Positions 33,115 through 40,575 of a stretch of 64,000 bases of DNA are shown one piece after another. Each line of letters begins with the position of its first letter. Within the stretch, counting starts at the first letter, position 1. Under the pieces are notes generated by a model. The model worked only from the letters and a program-made list of their open reading frames with translations. It did not search any database and was not told the origin of the DNA. Source of the DNA: Chloroflexota bacterium (GTDB taxonomy: Bacteria > Chloroflexota > Anaerolineae > Anaerolineales > UBA4823); the NCBI GenBank assembly GCA_029557965.1, contig JAKQIM010000012.1:1-64000 (forward strand). Reading direction: 5' to 3'. The translations under genes were made by a program, and so were the position numbers.

Positions 33115-33518
33115 GCCGCCTCTGCTTCAGGACGACTTGAGGCCCCTGAGCAGGGCGAGGAGGCCTTGGCACTGGCGCAGTTGGGGCATTCGCAGGCGGT
33201 GAGGGGTGTGGGCTGTACCGCCACGGCTTGACCGAGGAGCTTGCCTGTTTGCACAAGTACCTCTAAGATGCGCTGGTCAGCCAGGCGGTAGTATATAAAG
33301 CGCCCATCACGGCGAGTTTCGAGCAGGTTCGCTTCGCGCAGTGCCATCAGGTGCTGCGAGATGAAAGCCTGGCGGTAGCCCAGGGCGGCCTCTAGATGGC
33401 AAACGCAGGCTTCGCTGGCGCCAATCGCCAGCAAGATTTCCAGGCGCGGCGCCACGCTGAGGGTTTGAAACAGATCGCTGATCGGGGCGGTGCTAGATTG
33501 AGATGTTATATTCGTCAT
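33111..33518 (-). CDS. arsR: ArsR-type metalloregulator (arsenic operon 2)
   Basis: A 135-aa ArsR/SmtB family repressor. The metal-binding motif is ASEACVCHLEAALGYRQAFI (CVC in the alpha-3 helix region), followed by SQHLMALREANLLETRRDGR and FIYYRLADQ. An extra Cys-rich tail (TACECPNCASA, SSPCSG) provides further thiols. First gene of the permease-thioredoxin-ACR3 operon; its own start lies within palindromic repeats (33507-33547). Confidence 0.9.
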   Translation of the reverse strand: MTNITSQSSTAPISDLFQTLSVAPRLEILLAIGASEACVCHLEAALGYRQAFISQHLMALREANLLETRRDGRFIYYRLADQRILEVLVQTGKLLGQAVAVQPTPLTACECPNCASAKASSPCSGASSRPEAEAA

Positions 33519-33555
33519 GGCGAATATATTATACCAATATATTCGCCGTTGTGAA
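33507..33555 (-). promoter_or_regulatory. arsR2 promoter with overlapping palindromic operators
   Basis: Minus-strand TTCACA (33555-33550), 16 bp, TATAAT (33533-33528). A perfect 12-bp inverted repeat, GGCGAATATATT-N5-AATATATTCGCC (33519-33547), covers the -10. A second inverted pair TATATTCG-N6-CGAATATA (33507-33528) shares one half-site and covers the ATG. The message would be nearly leaderless. Confidence 0.75.
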
Positions 33556-33567
33556 TGTGATGTGGCG

Positions 33568-35022
33568 CTAGAATGGGCCGTAGTTGATGGCTACCGCCAC
33601 CACCAAGAAAGCCACCGTGGCCAAGAAAACCCAAACCCACAGCTTCAGCAGCCATTTGAGCCACTTGGTGTAGGGGATTACGGTCAGGCTGAGCGTGATC
33701 AGCAGGGCGGCGTTGGTGGGGTATGCCAGGTTCGAGAAGCCATCGCCGAAGCAGTAGGCGCTGACGGCAATCTGCCGGTTCACGCCTACCAGGTCGGCCA
33801 GGGGCATCAGGATGGGGATGACCAGCAGGGCCTTGGCTGAGCCGGAGGTGATGAAGAGCTCCAGCACCAGGGTCAGGCCGTAGATCAGCAGCGCGGCGGT
33901 CAGCGGGTTGGTGCCATCGAAGATGGTCGAAGCCCAATGTAAGATGGTGTCTAAGATACCGCCCGAGGCTACGATATGTTTGACGCTGGCGGCCATTAAC
34001 AGCAGCACAATGGCTGGAGCAATGCCCAAAAAGCCATCCCAGGCTGCCCGCCAGGCGTTCTTCCCGGCGCCTGCCATCAGGGCAGAGCCGATCCCGCCGA
34101 TGATGAACAGCAGGCCAGTCAGGGGTAGGGCCAGGTCGCTGAGCAAAGGCACAAATGGCGAGGCCACCAATACCGCCAGGATCAATACAAAGAACACTGC
34201 CAAGAAGATCCCGGCGCGGCGCAGGCGCGGGTCGTGCAGGCTTTCTTCATCCAGCGTAAAGGCACCGTGGCGCTGGCGTTCGGCCTGGTCTTCTGTGAAG
34301 ACGGGCGAGGCCTGGGGGCGGCGTTCGACGTGCCGGGCGTGCCGGTACAGGAAGATTGCTAGGATAGCGTAGACGATGAAGAACCAGATCAGCCGCAACC
34401 CGCCACCCGAGAAGAGCGGCAGCCCGGCCAGCCGGTGCGCCACGCCAATGGTAAAAGGGTTGAAGATGGCCATTGAGAACCCCACGTTGGTAGCCAAGAC
34501 CGACATGCCCAACCCGGTGAGTGAATCCCAGCCCAGCGAATAGGCCAATGCAATCACGATCGGTACCAGGGGGATGACCTCTTCAAAAATGCCAAAGAAG
34601 CCGCCCAGTGCCATGAAGCTAAAGGTGATGACCAAGAGCAGCAGGTATTTGCGCCCGCCCGCCGCCCGGATGATGGCCCCCACGGCCAGTTTGAGGATGC
34701 CGCTCTGATCCATCACCGAGAAGGCAATCCCCACCAGGACGATGAACAGGATGATGCCGATCACCGTTACATTGCCCTCGGCAAAGAGCACCTCAACCGG
34801 CGCCGTGAACCAACGCCAGACCGGGTAATTGGGCGGGTCAATATAGCCAAAAGAGGTCGCGTCGATCACCTCGCGCCCATCTTGCTCCACGCGGGCGTAC
34901 TGCCCCGCTGGCACTACCTGCGTCAGCACACCGGCCACGATCATCAATGCAAAAATTACCAGCACGGCCTGGATAAATGCTTTGCGGCTGATCCGAATTC
35001 CCGAAGTTTGTGTCTTTGACAT
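33568..35022 (-). CDS. YfcC/DcuC-ArcD superfamily transporter
   Basis: A 484-aa carrier with about 12 transmembrane segments. Features of the YfcC family: N-terminal VLTQVVPAGQYARVEQDG, GGFFGIFEEVIPLVPIVIAL, ATNVGFSMAIFNPFTIGVAH and, near the end, FGDGFSNLAYPTNAALLITL. Family members carry C4-dicarboxylates, amino acids or small peptides; the substrate here is not identifiable. It lies 11 bp downstream of an M20 peptidase gene, so uptake of a peptide or N-acyl amino acid followed by hydrolysis is plausible. Confidence 0.82.
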   Translation of the reverse strand: MSKTQTSGIRISRKAFIQAVLVIFALMIVAGVLTQVVPAGQYARVEQDGREVIDATSFGYIDPPNYPVWRWFTAPVEVLFAEGNVTVIGIILFIVLVGIAFSVMDQSGILKLAVGAIIRAAGGRKYLLLLVITFSFMALGGFFGIFEEVIPLVPIVIALAYSLGWDSLTGLGMSVLATNVGFSMAIFNPFTIGVAHRLAGLPLFSGGGLRLIWFFIVYAILAIFLYRHARHVERRPQASPVFTEDQAERQRHGAFTLDEESLHDPRLRRAGIFLAVFFVLILAVLVASPFVPLLSDLALPLTGLLFIIGGIGSALMAGAGKNAWRAAWDGFLGIAPAIVLLLMAASVKHIVASGGILDTILHWASTIFDGTNPLTAALLIYGLTLVLELFITSGSAKALLVIPILMPLADLVGVNRQIAVSAYCFGDGFSNLAYPTNAALLITLSLTVIPYTKWLKWLLKLWVWVFLATVAFLVVAVAINYGPF

Positions 35023-35033
35023 GATGCTCCTCG

Positions 35034-36350
35034 TTAAGGTTGGCTGAATGTTGTCAGCAGTCGATAAACGGCCTGCACCCCAAAATCCAGTGCATCCACC
35101 GGCAATCGCTCATCTGCGGCGTGGATCAGGCCTGCCATGCTCAAATCATCTGGCAGGCGCAGGGGGGTAAAACCGTAGGTCTGGATGCCCAGGCGCGAGA
35201 AATAACGGGCATCGGTTACCCCGGCGCCCACGTAAGACACCGGGTGGGCTTGTGGGTCGAGATCACGCAGGGTTTGGCCCAGCCGGTCGAACAGGCCCAT
35301 CTCTGGCGCAGCCGGGCCGGGGTCGTAACGTGCCACTTCCAGCTTCACCTCTGCCCCCAGCAGCGCTCCCAGCTCGGCGATGAGCTGTTCTGGCTGGCCC
35401 CCGGGCACCAGGCGACCATCGATACCCAGTTGAACCTCTGAGGGGATGACGTTGAGCTTGTCGCTGGCTGCCAGCATAGTGGGGCTGGCGGTGTTGCGCA
35501 GCAGCGGGTTGAGCAGCGCACCGCGCGAACCCAACAGACTCAGCAGGGGGCCTGCCAGGGTGGGGTTAAGCAGCCCACGCAGCACCTGCCCGGTTAGCCC
35601 CGGCAGGGCTGCCGCCATCTGGTCGATCATTAAGCGCACCGGCGGGCTGATGTGCACCGGCAAGGCTGATTGGTCCAGGCGCTGCAGGGCGCGGCCCAGC
35701 CGCGCCATGGCCTGGCCGTGCACTGGCATCGAGCCGTGTCCGCCCCGCCCGATGAAGGTGGCTTTCAGCGCGCAGATCTGCTTTTCAGAGATCTGGATTG
35801 GGTACAGGCGCTGCCCGGCCATGGCCATGTTAAAGCCGCCAAATTCGCTCAGGGCATATCGCAGACCCTGGAACTGTTCGGGGTGTTGGTTGACCAGGAA
35901 TTGGGCTCCGAACTTCCCGTCCACCTCTTCATCCACCATGGCCGAGAAGATCACATCCCCCGGCAGGCTGATGCCTTGGGCTTTGGCCATGAGCAGCGGG
36001 TAGAGCAGCACGGTCAGCGGGCCCTTCATATCGAGAGCCCCGCGCCCCCAAATCCAGCCATCCACGATTTCGCCGCCAAAGGGCGGGTGCTGCCAGGTTT
36101 GCCCGGCTGTGGTCACTACATCAATATGCCCATACAGCATCAAGGGGGGCGCGCTGCCAGTTCCTTTCAGCCGCGCCACAAGATTGGGCCTCTCAGGCGT
36201 GAGGGCCAACAACTGGCTTTCGATGCCAACCCCAGCCAGCAGATCACGAATGTACGTAATACACGCCTGCTCATTGCCCGGGGGATTGGTGGTATTGAAT
36301 TGGATCAGACGCTGCAGAACTTCGATTGGGGATGGAATGGGGATGGGCAT
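35034..36350 (-). CDS. M20 family metallo-peptidase/deacylase
   Basis: A 438-aa zinc hydrolase of the M20/M25/M40 family (ArgE/DapE/CPG2-like). Metal ligands: His in LMLYGHIDVV, bridging Asp in GRGALDMKGPL, catalytic Glu pair in AMVDEEVDGKFG, and the C-terminal His in GLIHAADERLP. The dimerisation domain has FIGRGGHGSMPVHGQAMARL. It starts at an ATG encoding MPIPIPSPIEVL; co-oriented and closely spaced with the YfcC carrier. The substrate may be a dipeptide or acylated amino acid. Confidence 0.88.
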   Translation of the reverse strand: MPIPIPSPIEVLQRLIQFNTTNPPGNEQACITYIRDLLAGVGIESQLLALTPERPNLVARLKGTGSAPPLMLYGHIDVVTTAGQTWQHPPFGGEIVDGWIWGRGALDMKGPLTVLLYPLLMAKAQGISLPGDVIFSAMVDEEVDGKFGAQFLVNQHPEQFQGLRYALSEFGGFNMAMAGQRLYPIQISEKQICALKATFIGRGGHGSMPVHGQAMARLGRALQRLDQSALPVHISPPVRLMIDQMAAALPGLTGQVLRGLLNPTLAGPLLSLLGSRGALLNPLLRNTASPTMLAASDKLNVIPSEVQLGIDGRLVPGGQPEQLIAELGALLGAEVKLEVARYDPGPAAPEMGLFDRLGQTLRDLDPQAHPVSYVGAGVTDARYFSRLGIQTYGFTPLRLPDDLSMAGLIHAADERLPVDALDFGVQAVYRLLTTFSQP

Positions 36351-36650
36351 CAGAGTTCACACGTTGAGGATGGGGTGGGGTGCTCCCATTATACTGTTAA
36401 TCGCTCAATACGTGGCGGCTGGAGGGGGCAGAGCAGGTGGGTGGCGGGGATACCGTCATTCATGCGCCTGTGCCAACGCCCCCCGCTGCTCTCGGTTTGA
36501 TCCTTTGCAGCCCTTGCTATAATCAAAACATTAGGTCGTTGTATCTTTGGAATTACGCGTTGACCTAGACAGCGCGATGGCCTGCAAGATATTCAACAGG
36601 TCGTCGGCCATCAGGGCAAGGGGCCCATTTATTTGGGGTACGAAAACCCA
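36351..36650. other. Intergenic region upstream of the MFS cassette
   Basis: 300 bp without a convincing gene. It contains an extended -10 (TGC-TATAAT, TATAAT at 36518-36523) facing right with a weak TTTGAT 16 bp upstream. Downstream is a short open frame, roughly 36574-36683 on +, translating to DGLQDIQQVVGHQGKGPIYL and GYENPLTR. This may be a gene remnant or chance. Confidence 0.4.
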
Positions 36651-36703
36651 TTGACACGGATAGGGAATCTGTCTATAATGTGTTAACTTACCGACCGGTA
36701 AGT
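36651..36703 (+). promoter_or_regulatory. Consensus promoter and TetR-type operator of the MFS cassette
   Basis: Perfect TTGACA (36651-36656), 17 bp, perfect TATAAT (36674-36679). Just downstream the inverted repeat ACTTACCG-AC-CGGTAAGT (36686-36703) covers the expected start site, the classic place for a TetR-family repressor. The second gene of the operon encodes a TetR protein. Confidence 0.85.
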
Positions 36704-36724
36704 AAAAGGAGAATGGTTGTTACT

Positions 36725-38143
36725 ATGAACGATAAGACTCGCAACAAAATTTTATGGGTTCTATTCCTGGGTGTTCTTATGGGAGCGATGGATATTGCTA
36801 TTGTGGCTCCTGCCTTGCCCTCTATCCAAAAATACTTTGGGGTCGGCGACCGCATCCTGGCCTGGACCTTTACGATATACGTGCTGTTCAATCTGATTGG
36901 TACGCCGTTGATGGCCAAGTTGTCTGATAAATTCGGGAGACGTTCAGTTTATATTCTGGATGTAGTGGTGTTTGCCTTGGGTTCCATCCTGGTCTCGTTA
37001 TCTCCGCGGGATTCGTTTTTTATGCTGCTGGCTGGGCGTGCTTTGCAGGGTTTTGGCGCGGGGGGGATTTTCCCTGTGGCCAGTGCTGTCATCGGTGATA
37101 CTTTTCCACCAGAAAAACGCGGCCGTGCGTTGGGGTTGATTGGTGCGGTATTTGGCCTGGCTTTCCTTGTAGGCCCGCTGCTGGGAGGGGTTATCTTGTC
37201 TATTGCAACCTGGCAATGGCTATTTATCATCAACCTGCCTATTGCGCTGGTGGTGATTGTGATGGGATGGCGGTTGCTACCCACGAATGGTTCCTTTTCA
37301 CGGGTGGGCTTTGATTGGGCTGGCTTGTTGGTATTAAGCGTGCTTTTGGCTTCTTTGACTTACAGCCTTAACCAAATCGATACGCAGAATTTCTTCAGAA
37401 GCCTCGTTTCTGTACCTGTGTTGCCGTTCCTGCTGCTTGGCTTGGGATTATTATTTGTCTTTCCTATCATTGAACGGAAGGCCAGTGATCCAATTGTCAA
37501 TATGGATTTATTTCGCAGCCGTCAGATCAGGCTTTCAAGTCTTTTATCGGCTGGCGCGGGGCTTGGCGAATCCGGTTTGTCTTTCTTGCCGGCTCTCGCG
37601 GTGGCAGCCCTGCCAGGGATTATCGATACACATACCTCAAGTTATTTGATACTGCCGGTGGTCCTGGCCATGTCAGTTGGGTCACCTATGGTAGGCAGGT
37701 TCATGGACCGGTTAGGTTCCAAGGTTATGGTGTTTTTAGGTACGCTTCTATTGGCGGTTGGGATGATGTTGTTGAGCACAGGCTCAGTTTCAGGGACGCT
37801 TTGGGGATTTATTTTATCGGGGGTTGTGATAGGTTTCGGTCTTTCTTCTCTGTTGGGTGCCCCGATGAGATACATCATGCTGAATGAAACAACTGCTGAA
37901 GATCGTACTTCTGCTCAAGGGCTGATTTCGCTTTTTACCAGCATCGGCCAACTAGGCAGCAGCGCGCTGATTGGTGCAGTTGCAGCATCGATGGGTGGTG
38001 GGGTCGCCGGTTATGGTGGAGCCTATCGTATGGTGGGTTTCGTGGCAGTGATCATGATCTTTCTGACCCTGGGCTTGAAAAACAGGCAGCAGGAATTATC
38101 TACTGTGCAAAATAATCAAATGAATATGCCAACAGAACCATAA
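36725..38143 (+). CDS. MFS drug/solute efflux transporter (DHA2-like)
   Basis: About 472 aa with 14 hydrophobic segments, DHA2/EmrB-type major facilitator. Motif A is seen as LMAKLSDKFGRRSVYIL and motif C-like as LGLIGAVFGLAFLVGPLLGG. Other hallmarks: MGAMDIAIVAPALPSIQKYF and AGRALQGFGAGGIFPVASAV. Start candidates are ATG 36713 (directly after GGAGA) and 36725. The whole MFS-TetR-SDR cassette is visibly lower in GC than surrounding genes, which suggests acquisition. Likely exports a toxic compound that is also the TetR ligand. Confidence 0.87.
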   Translation: MNDKTRNKILWVLFLGVLMGAMDIAIVAPALPSIQKYFGVGDRILAWTFTIYVLFNLIGTPLMAKLSDKFGRRSVYILDVVVFALGSILVSLSPRDSFFMLLAGRALQGFGAGGIFPVASAVIGDTFPPEKRGRALGLIGAVFGLAFLVGPLLGGVILSIATWQWLFIINLPIALVVIVMGWRLLPTNGSFSRVGFDWAGLLVLSVLLASLTYSLNQIDTQNFFRSLVSVPVLPFLLLGLGLLFVFPIIERKASDPIVNMDLFRSRQIRLSSLLSAGAGLGESGLSFLPALAVAALPGIIDTHTSSYLILPVVLAMSVGSPMVGRFMDRLGSKVMVFLGTLLLAVGMMLLSTGSVSGTLWGFILSGVVIGFGLSSLLGAPMRYIMLNETTAEDRTSAQGLISLFTSIGQLGSSALIGAVAASMGGGVAGYGGAYRMVGFVAVIMIFLTLGLKNRQQELSTVQNNQMNMPTEP

Positions 38144-38154
38144 AGGCAGCCCGA

Positions 38155-38739
38155 ATGGTTGTTGAGGAATCTGGCATGCGCAATACGATAATTGAAAAGG
38201 CGAAATGCCTGTTCATCGAACACGGCTATCACGGTCTATCGATGCGAGAGATTGCTGATGCTGTGGGCGTCTCAAAACCTGCCCTGTACTATCACTTCAA
38301 AGACAAGGAAGAGCTTTTTTGCGCAGTGTTAATCCACGGTCTTGAGGAGATTGGCATGATGATCGATTTGATCAACAGCCAACCAATCACCAATTATGAA
38401 AAATTATGCAGGTTTATGAAATGCGTCCTGAATCAACCCGCGGAACAGCGGGCGGTCATCAATCTAGGAACACAGGAAATCAGGCAGTTGAGTCTTGTCT
38501 CAAGGCAGGAATTTGCCAAGATTTACCGCCATCAATTCATCGAAAAGCTGCGCACAATGATCCAAACCGGCATTGAAGATGGCGAATTCCGCGCAATTGA
38601 TACAGATATTGCCACATGGGGATTGTTGGGACTAATGTATCCCTACTTGTTCCACAACCATTTTAGCTCGTCTGCACTTTCAGTTGACAAGATCGATCTC
38701 ATCATTAGCATGTACATGAAAGGCATCCAGAAGGGCTAA
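38155..38739 (+). CDS. TetR family repressor
   Basis: A 194-aa TetR/AcrR regulator. The DNA-binding domain is IEKAKCLFIEHGYHGLSMRE, then IADAVGVSKPALYYHFKDKE. The C-terminal ligand-binding domain is helical (SRQEFAKIYRHQFIEKLRTM). Start at 38155 (AAAGG 8 bp upstream) or 38176 (GAGGA 7 bp upstream) are both workable. It probably binds the palindrome at 36686-36703 and represses its own operon. Confidence 0.88.
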   Translation: MVVEESGMRNTIIEKAKCLFIEHGYHGLSMREIADAVGVSKPALYYHFKDKEELFCAVLIHGLEEIGMMIDLINSQPITNYEKLCRFMKCVLNQPAEQRAVINLGTQEIRQLSLVSRQEFAKIYRHQFIEKLRTMIQTGIEDGEFRAIDTDIATWGLLGLMYPYLFHNHFSSSALSVDKIDLIISMYMKGIQKG

Positions 38740-38832
38740 AAAGTGATCGTAACTGGGCAAGGCTGCCTTGTGTAAGCGAGATGGCAGTTAAACCCTGACT
38801 TTTTGAAACTAAAAATAGTGATATTGGTAGAA

Positions 38833-39690
38833 ATGGAAAGGTCTATGAAATTATTGGAAGGAAAGACAGCCGTCATTACCGGTTCAAGCAGAGGATTGGG
38901 GTTCGCGATTGCCAAAGCCTTTGTGGGGCAGGGAGCCAATGTTATTCTGGCAGCCCGCACAGAAGAAACCCTCAATTCAGCCGTGGCCGAATTGAGAGAT
39001 CAGGGATATAAGGCGAAAGGTTTTGTCTGTGATACCGCAAAACTTGAGGATGTGGAGAGGTTGGTACAGGGTGCTGTTGTAACCTTTGGCCGTCTGGATA
39101 TTTGGGTTAACAATGCAGGTATCGGTGCCCCATATGGATTAACAATGTCCATCTCGCCGGAACGGATTAGAAAATTGGTAGACACCAATATCCTGGGTGT
39201 TTATTATGGTTCTCATGTGGCCATGCGGCAGTTTTTAGCTCAAGGCTCTGGAAAGTTGATCAACCTGCTTGGCCGTGGAGATTCTACGCCGGTGCCCTAT
39301 CAGAACCCGTATGCATCCAGCAAGGCCTGGGTTAAGAGTTTCACTCAGGCTCTTGCCAAAGAATACGCCGGCTCAGGTGTGCAAGTGATGGCTATCAATC
39401 CGGGACTGGTGATAACAGAAATGCTAACCCAAGTGGATGCCATTGACGGGTTTCAAGAAAAGGTGCTGCCCTTGAATACTGTCATACGCTTGTGGGGCAA
39501 TATGCCTGAAGTCCCTGCCCAAAAAGTGGTTTGGATGTCTTCGTCGGCCACGGATCGCAAAAATGGGTTGATGGTTAATTTCTTGTCCTTCGATCGTTTG
39601 ATGGCCGGTGTTGGAAAGGAACTCTGGCGGTATATCACCCGCGTCCCCAGTTCAAAACCATCCATTCAGGTTAGAGTAACCGATGGCTGA
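38833..39690 (+). CDS. SDR family oxidoreductase
   Basis: Short-chain dehydrogenase/reductase, about 286 aa. Cofactor motif TAVITGSSRGLGFAIA, NNAG motif in DIWVNNAGIGAPYG, catalytic Tyr/Lys in PYASSKAWVKSF. At 13 residues before the Tyr, where the catalytic Ser normally sits, there is Gly (NLLGRGD), with a Ser four residues later. The C-terminal 50 residues are longer than usual and basic. Start is uncertain among 38803, 38833 and 38845. Third gene of the TetR-controlled cassette, so it may modify the same compound the MFS exports. Confidence 0.82.
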   Translation: MERSMKLLEGKTAVITGSSRGLGFAIAKAFVGQGANVILAARTEETLNSAVAELRDQGYKAKGFVCDTAKLEDVERLVQGAVVTFGRLDIWVNNAGIGAPYGLTMSISPERIRKLVDTNILGVYYGSHVAMRQFLAQGSGKLINLLGRGDSTPVPYQNPYASSKAWVKSFTQALAKEYAGSGVQVMAINPGLVITEMLTQVDAIDGFQEKVLPLNTVIRLWGNMPEVPAQKVVWMSSSATDRKNGLMVNFLSFDRLMAGVGKELWRYITRVPSSKPSIQVRVTDG

Positions 39691-39784
39691 GTATTAAGAA
39701 CCTGGCTGAAAATTCGATGTATAGAATTTCACGATGTTCGGGCTATTTAAACCCAAAAAGCACCCTTTCGGATGCTTTTTCAGG

Positions 39785-39856
39785 TAGCGGGGCTTGGATT
39801 CGAACCAAGGACCTTCGGGTTATGAGCCCGACGAGCTGCCACTGCTCCACCCCGCA
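39785..39856 (-). tRNA. tRNA-fMet (CAT), initiator
   Basis: Cloverleaf on the minus strand. The anticodon arm CGGGCTCATAACCCG has the three consecutive G:C pairs of initiators. The 1-72 position is a mismatch (T/T), the T-arm is TTGGTTCGAATCCAA, and the acceptor pairs GCGGGG with CCCCGC. The 3' CCA is not fully encoded (CCT). Confidence 0.93.
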
Positions 39857-39888
39857 GTATTTGATTGCCCGGTTATCGAGCGGGCGGT

Positions 39889-39917
39889 ATTATAGCACGC
39901 TGTGCGCCTGGCGTCAA
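39889..39917 (-). promoter_or_regulatory. Promoter of tRNA-fMet, overlapping the divIC-like stop codon
   Basis: Minus-strand TTGACG (39917-39912), 17 bp, TATAAT (39894-39889). The TGA inside TTGACG is the stop codon of the upstream gene. The leader to the tRNA 5' end is about 25-30 bases. Confidence 0.75.
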
Positions 39918-40309
39918 GGCGTTTTGGAATCTACGAACAAAGACAGCCACACCTGCCAGCTCTCGATCACCTCGGGGGTGATGACGGGCGTGGGGGTGGG
40001 CTGGGGCAGGCTGCCCTCTGGCTGGATCGGCACCACCAGCACCTCGCCCGGCTTGGTCATGCGCCGTGTCTCGTAGGCCCACTTGTAAACAGCCGCCTCA
40101 GAGGTGGCATAGGCCACCTGGGTCTCAAGGTGCACCTGTGTTTGCACCAGGCTGGTCACCTCTGCACTGACCTGCTCGCGTTCAGCAGTCAGGCGGCGCA
40201 GCTCAGCCATGCGGTTGTTGAAATCGACGATCAACAGCACCAGTGCCACACAGCCAATTCCGATCAATATCCAGCGCCAGGCTTTCTTCTGCTTTTCCAT
40301 ATACTTCAT
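39914..40309 (-). CDS. DivIC/FtsB-like septum formation protein
   Basis: A 131-aa single-pass membrane protein: a short basic cytoplasmic start (MKYMEKQKKAWRW), a transmembrane helix (ILIGIGCVALVLLIVDF), a coiled coil (NNRMAELRRLTAEREQVSAE, VTSLVQTQVHLE), then the family ending AAVYKWAYETRRMTKPGEVL (compare LGMxKPGE in DivIC/FtsB), and a Pro/Thr tail. DivIC/FtsB links the divisome in cell division. Start at 40309 or 40300; the frame to 40381 adds no family sequence. Lies between two tRNA genes on the same strand. Confidence 0.78.
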   Translation of the reverse strand: MKYMEKQKKAWRWILIGIGCVALVLLIVDFNNRMAELRRLTAEREQVSAEVTSLVQTQVHLETQVAYATSEAAVYKWAYETRRMTKPGEVLVVPIQPEGSLPQPTPTPVITPEVIESWQVWLSLFVDSKTP

Positions 40310-40394
40310 CTTACCGCGGCCTGCTTTTTTATGCAAGCTATTAAAAACAAACGATGCCGGCTGTCGAACACTGCCTGGCATCGCTGTTTGAGAG

Positions 40395-40479
40395 TGCCGA
40401 AGGAGGGACTTGAACCCACACGAGCGTTATGCCCACTACGCCCTGAACGTAGCGCGTCTGCCAATTCCGCCACTTCGGC
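40395..40479 (-). tRNA. tRNA-Leu (CAG)
   Basis: 85-nt class II tRNA on the minus strand. The acceptor GCCGAAG pairs with CTTCGGC. Anticodon loop TTCAGGG lies between CTACG and CGTAG, giving anticodon CAG. The long variable arm (TGGGCATAACGCTCG) is as expected for tRNA-Leu. The T-arm is GTGGGTTCAAGTCCCTC. CCA is not encoded. Confidence 0.92.
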
Positions 40480-40505
40480 TTGCACAAATGTCAAGTGCGC
40501 ACAGA

Positions 40506-40554
40506 ATTTTACCCTGAATCTGCATTTTGTCAACCTTTTGAGGCGTGCTATAAT
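40506..40554. promoter_or_regulatory. Divergent promoters with overlapping -35 boxes
   Basis: Leftward (tRNA-Leu): TTGACA (minus strand 40533-40528), 16 bp, TAAAAT (40511-40506). Rightward (sensor gene): TTGTCA (40527-40532), 16 bp, extended -10 TGC-TATAAT (40549-40554). The two -35 hexamers occupy the same bases, so only one polymerase can bind at a time. Confidence 0.7.
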
Positions 40555-40575
40555 GATAAAAAGGGAATGCTAGAA

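Noticed and set aside
39902-40573. 223-codon + strand frame over the tRNA region
   Set aside because: It runs antisense through two tRNAs and the divIC-like gene, which have better support.
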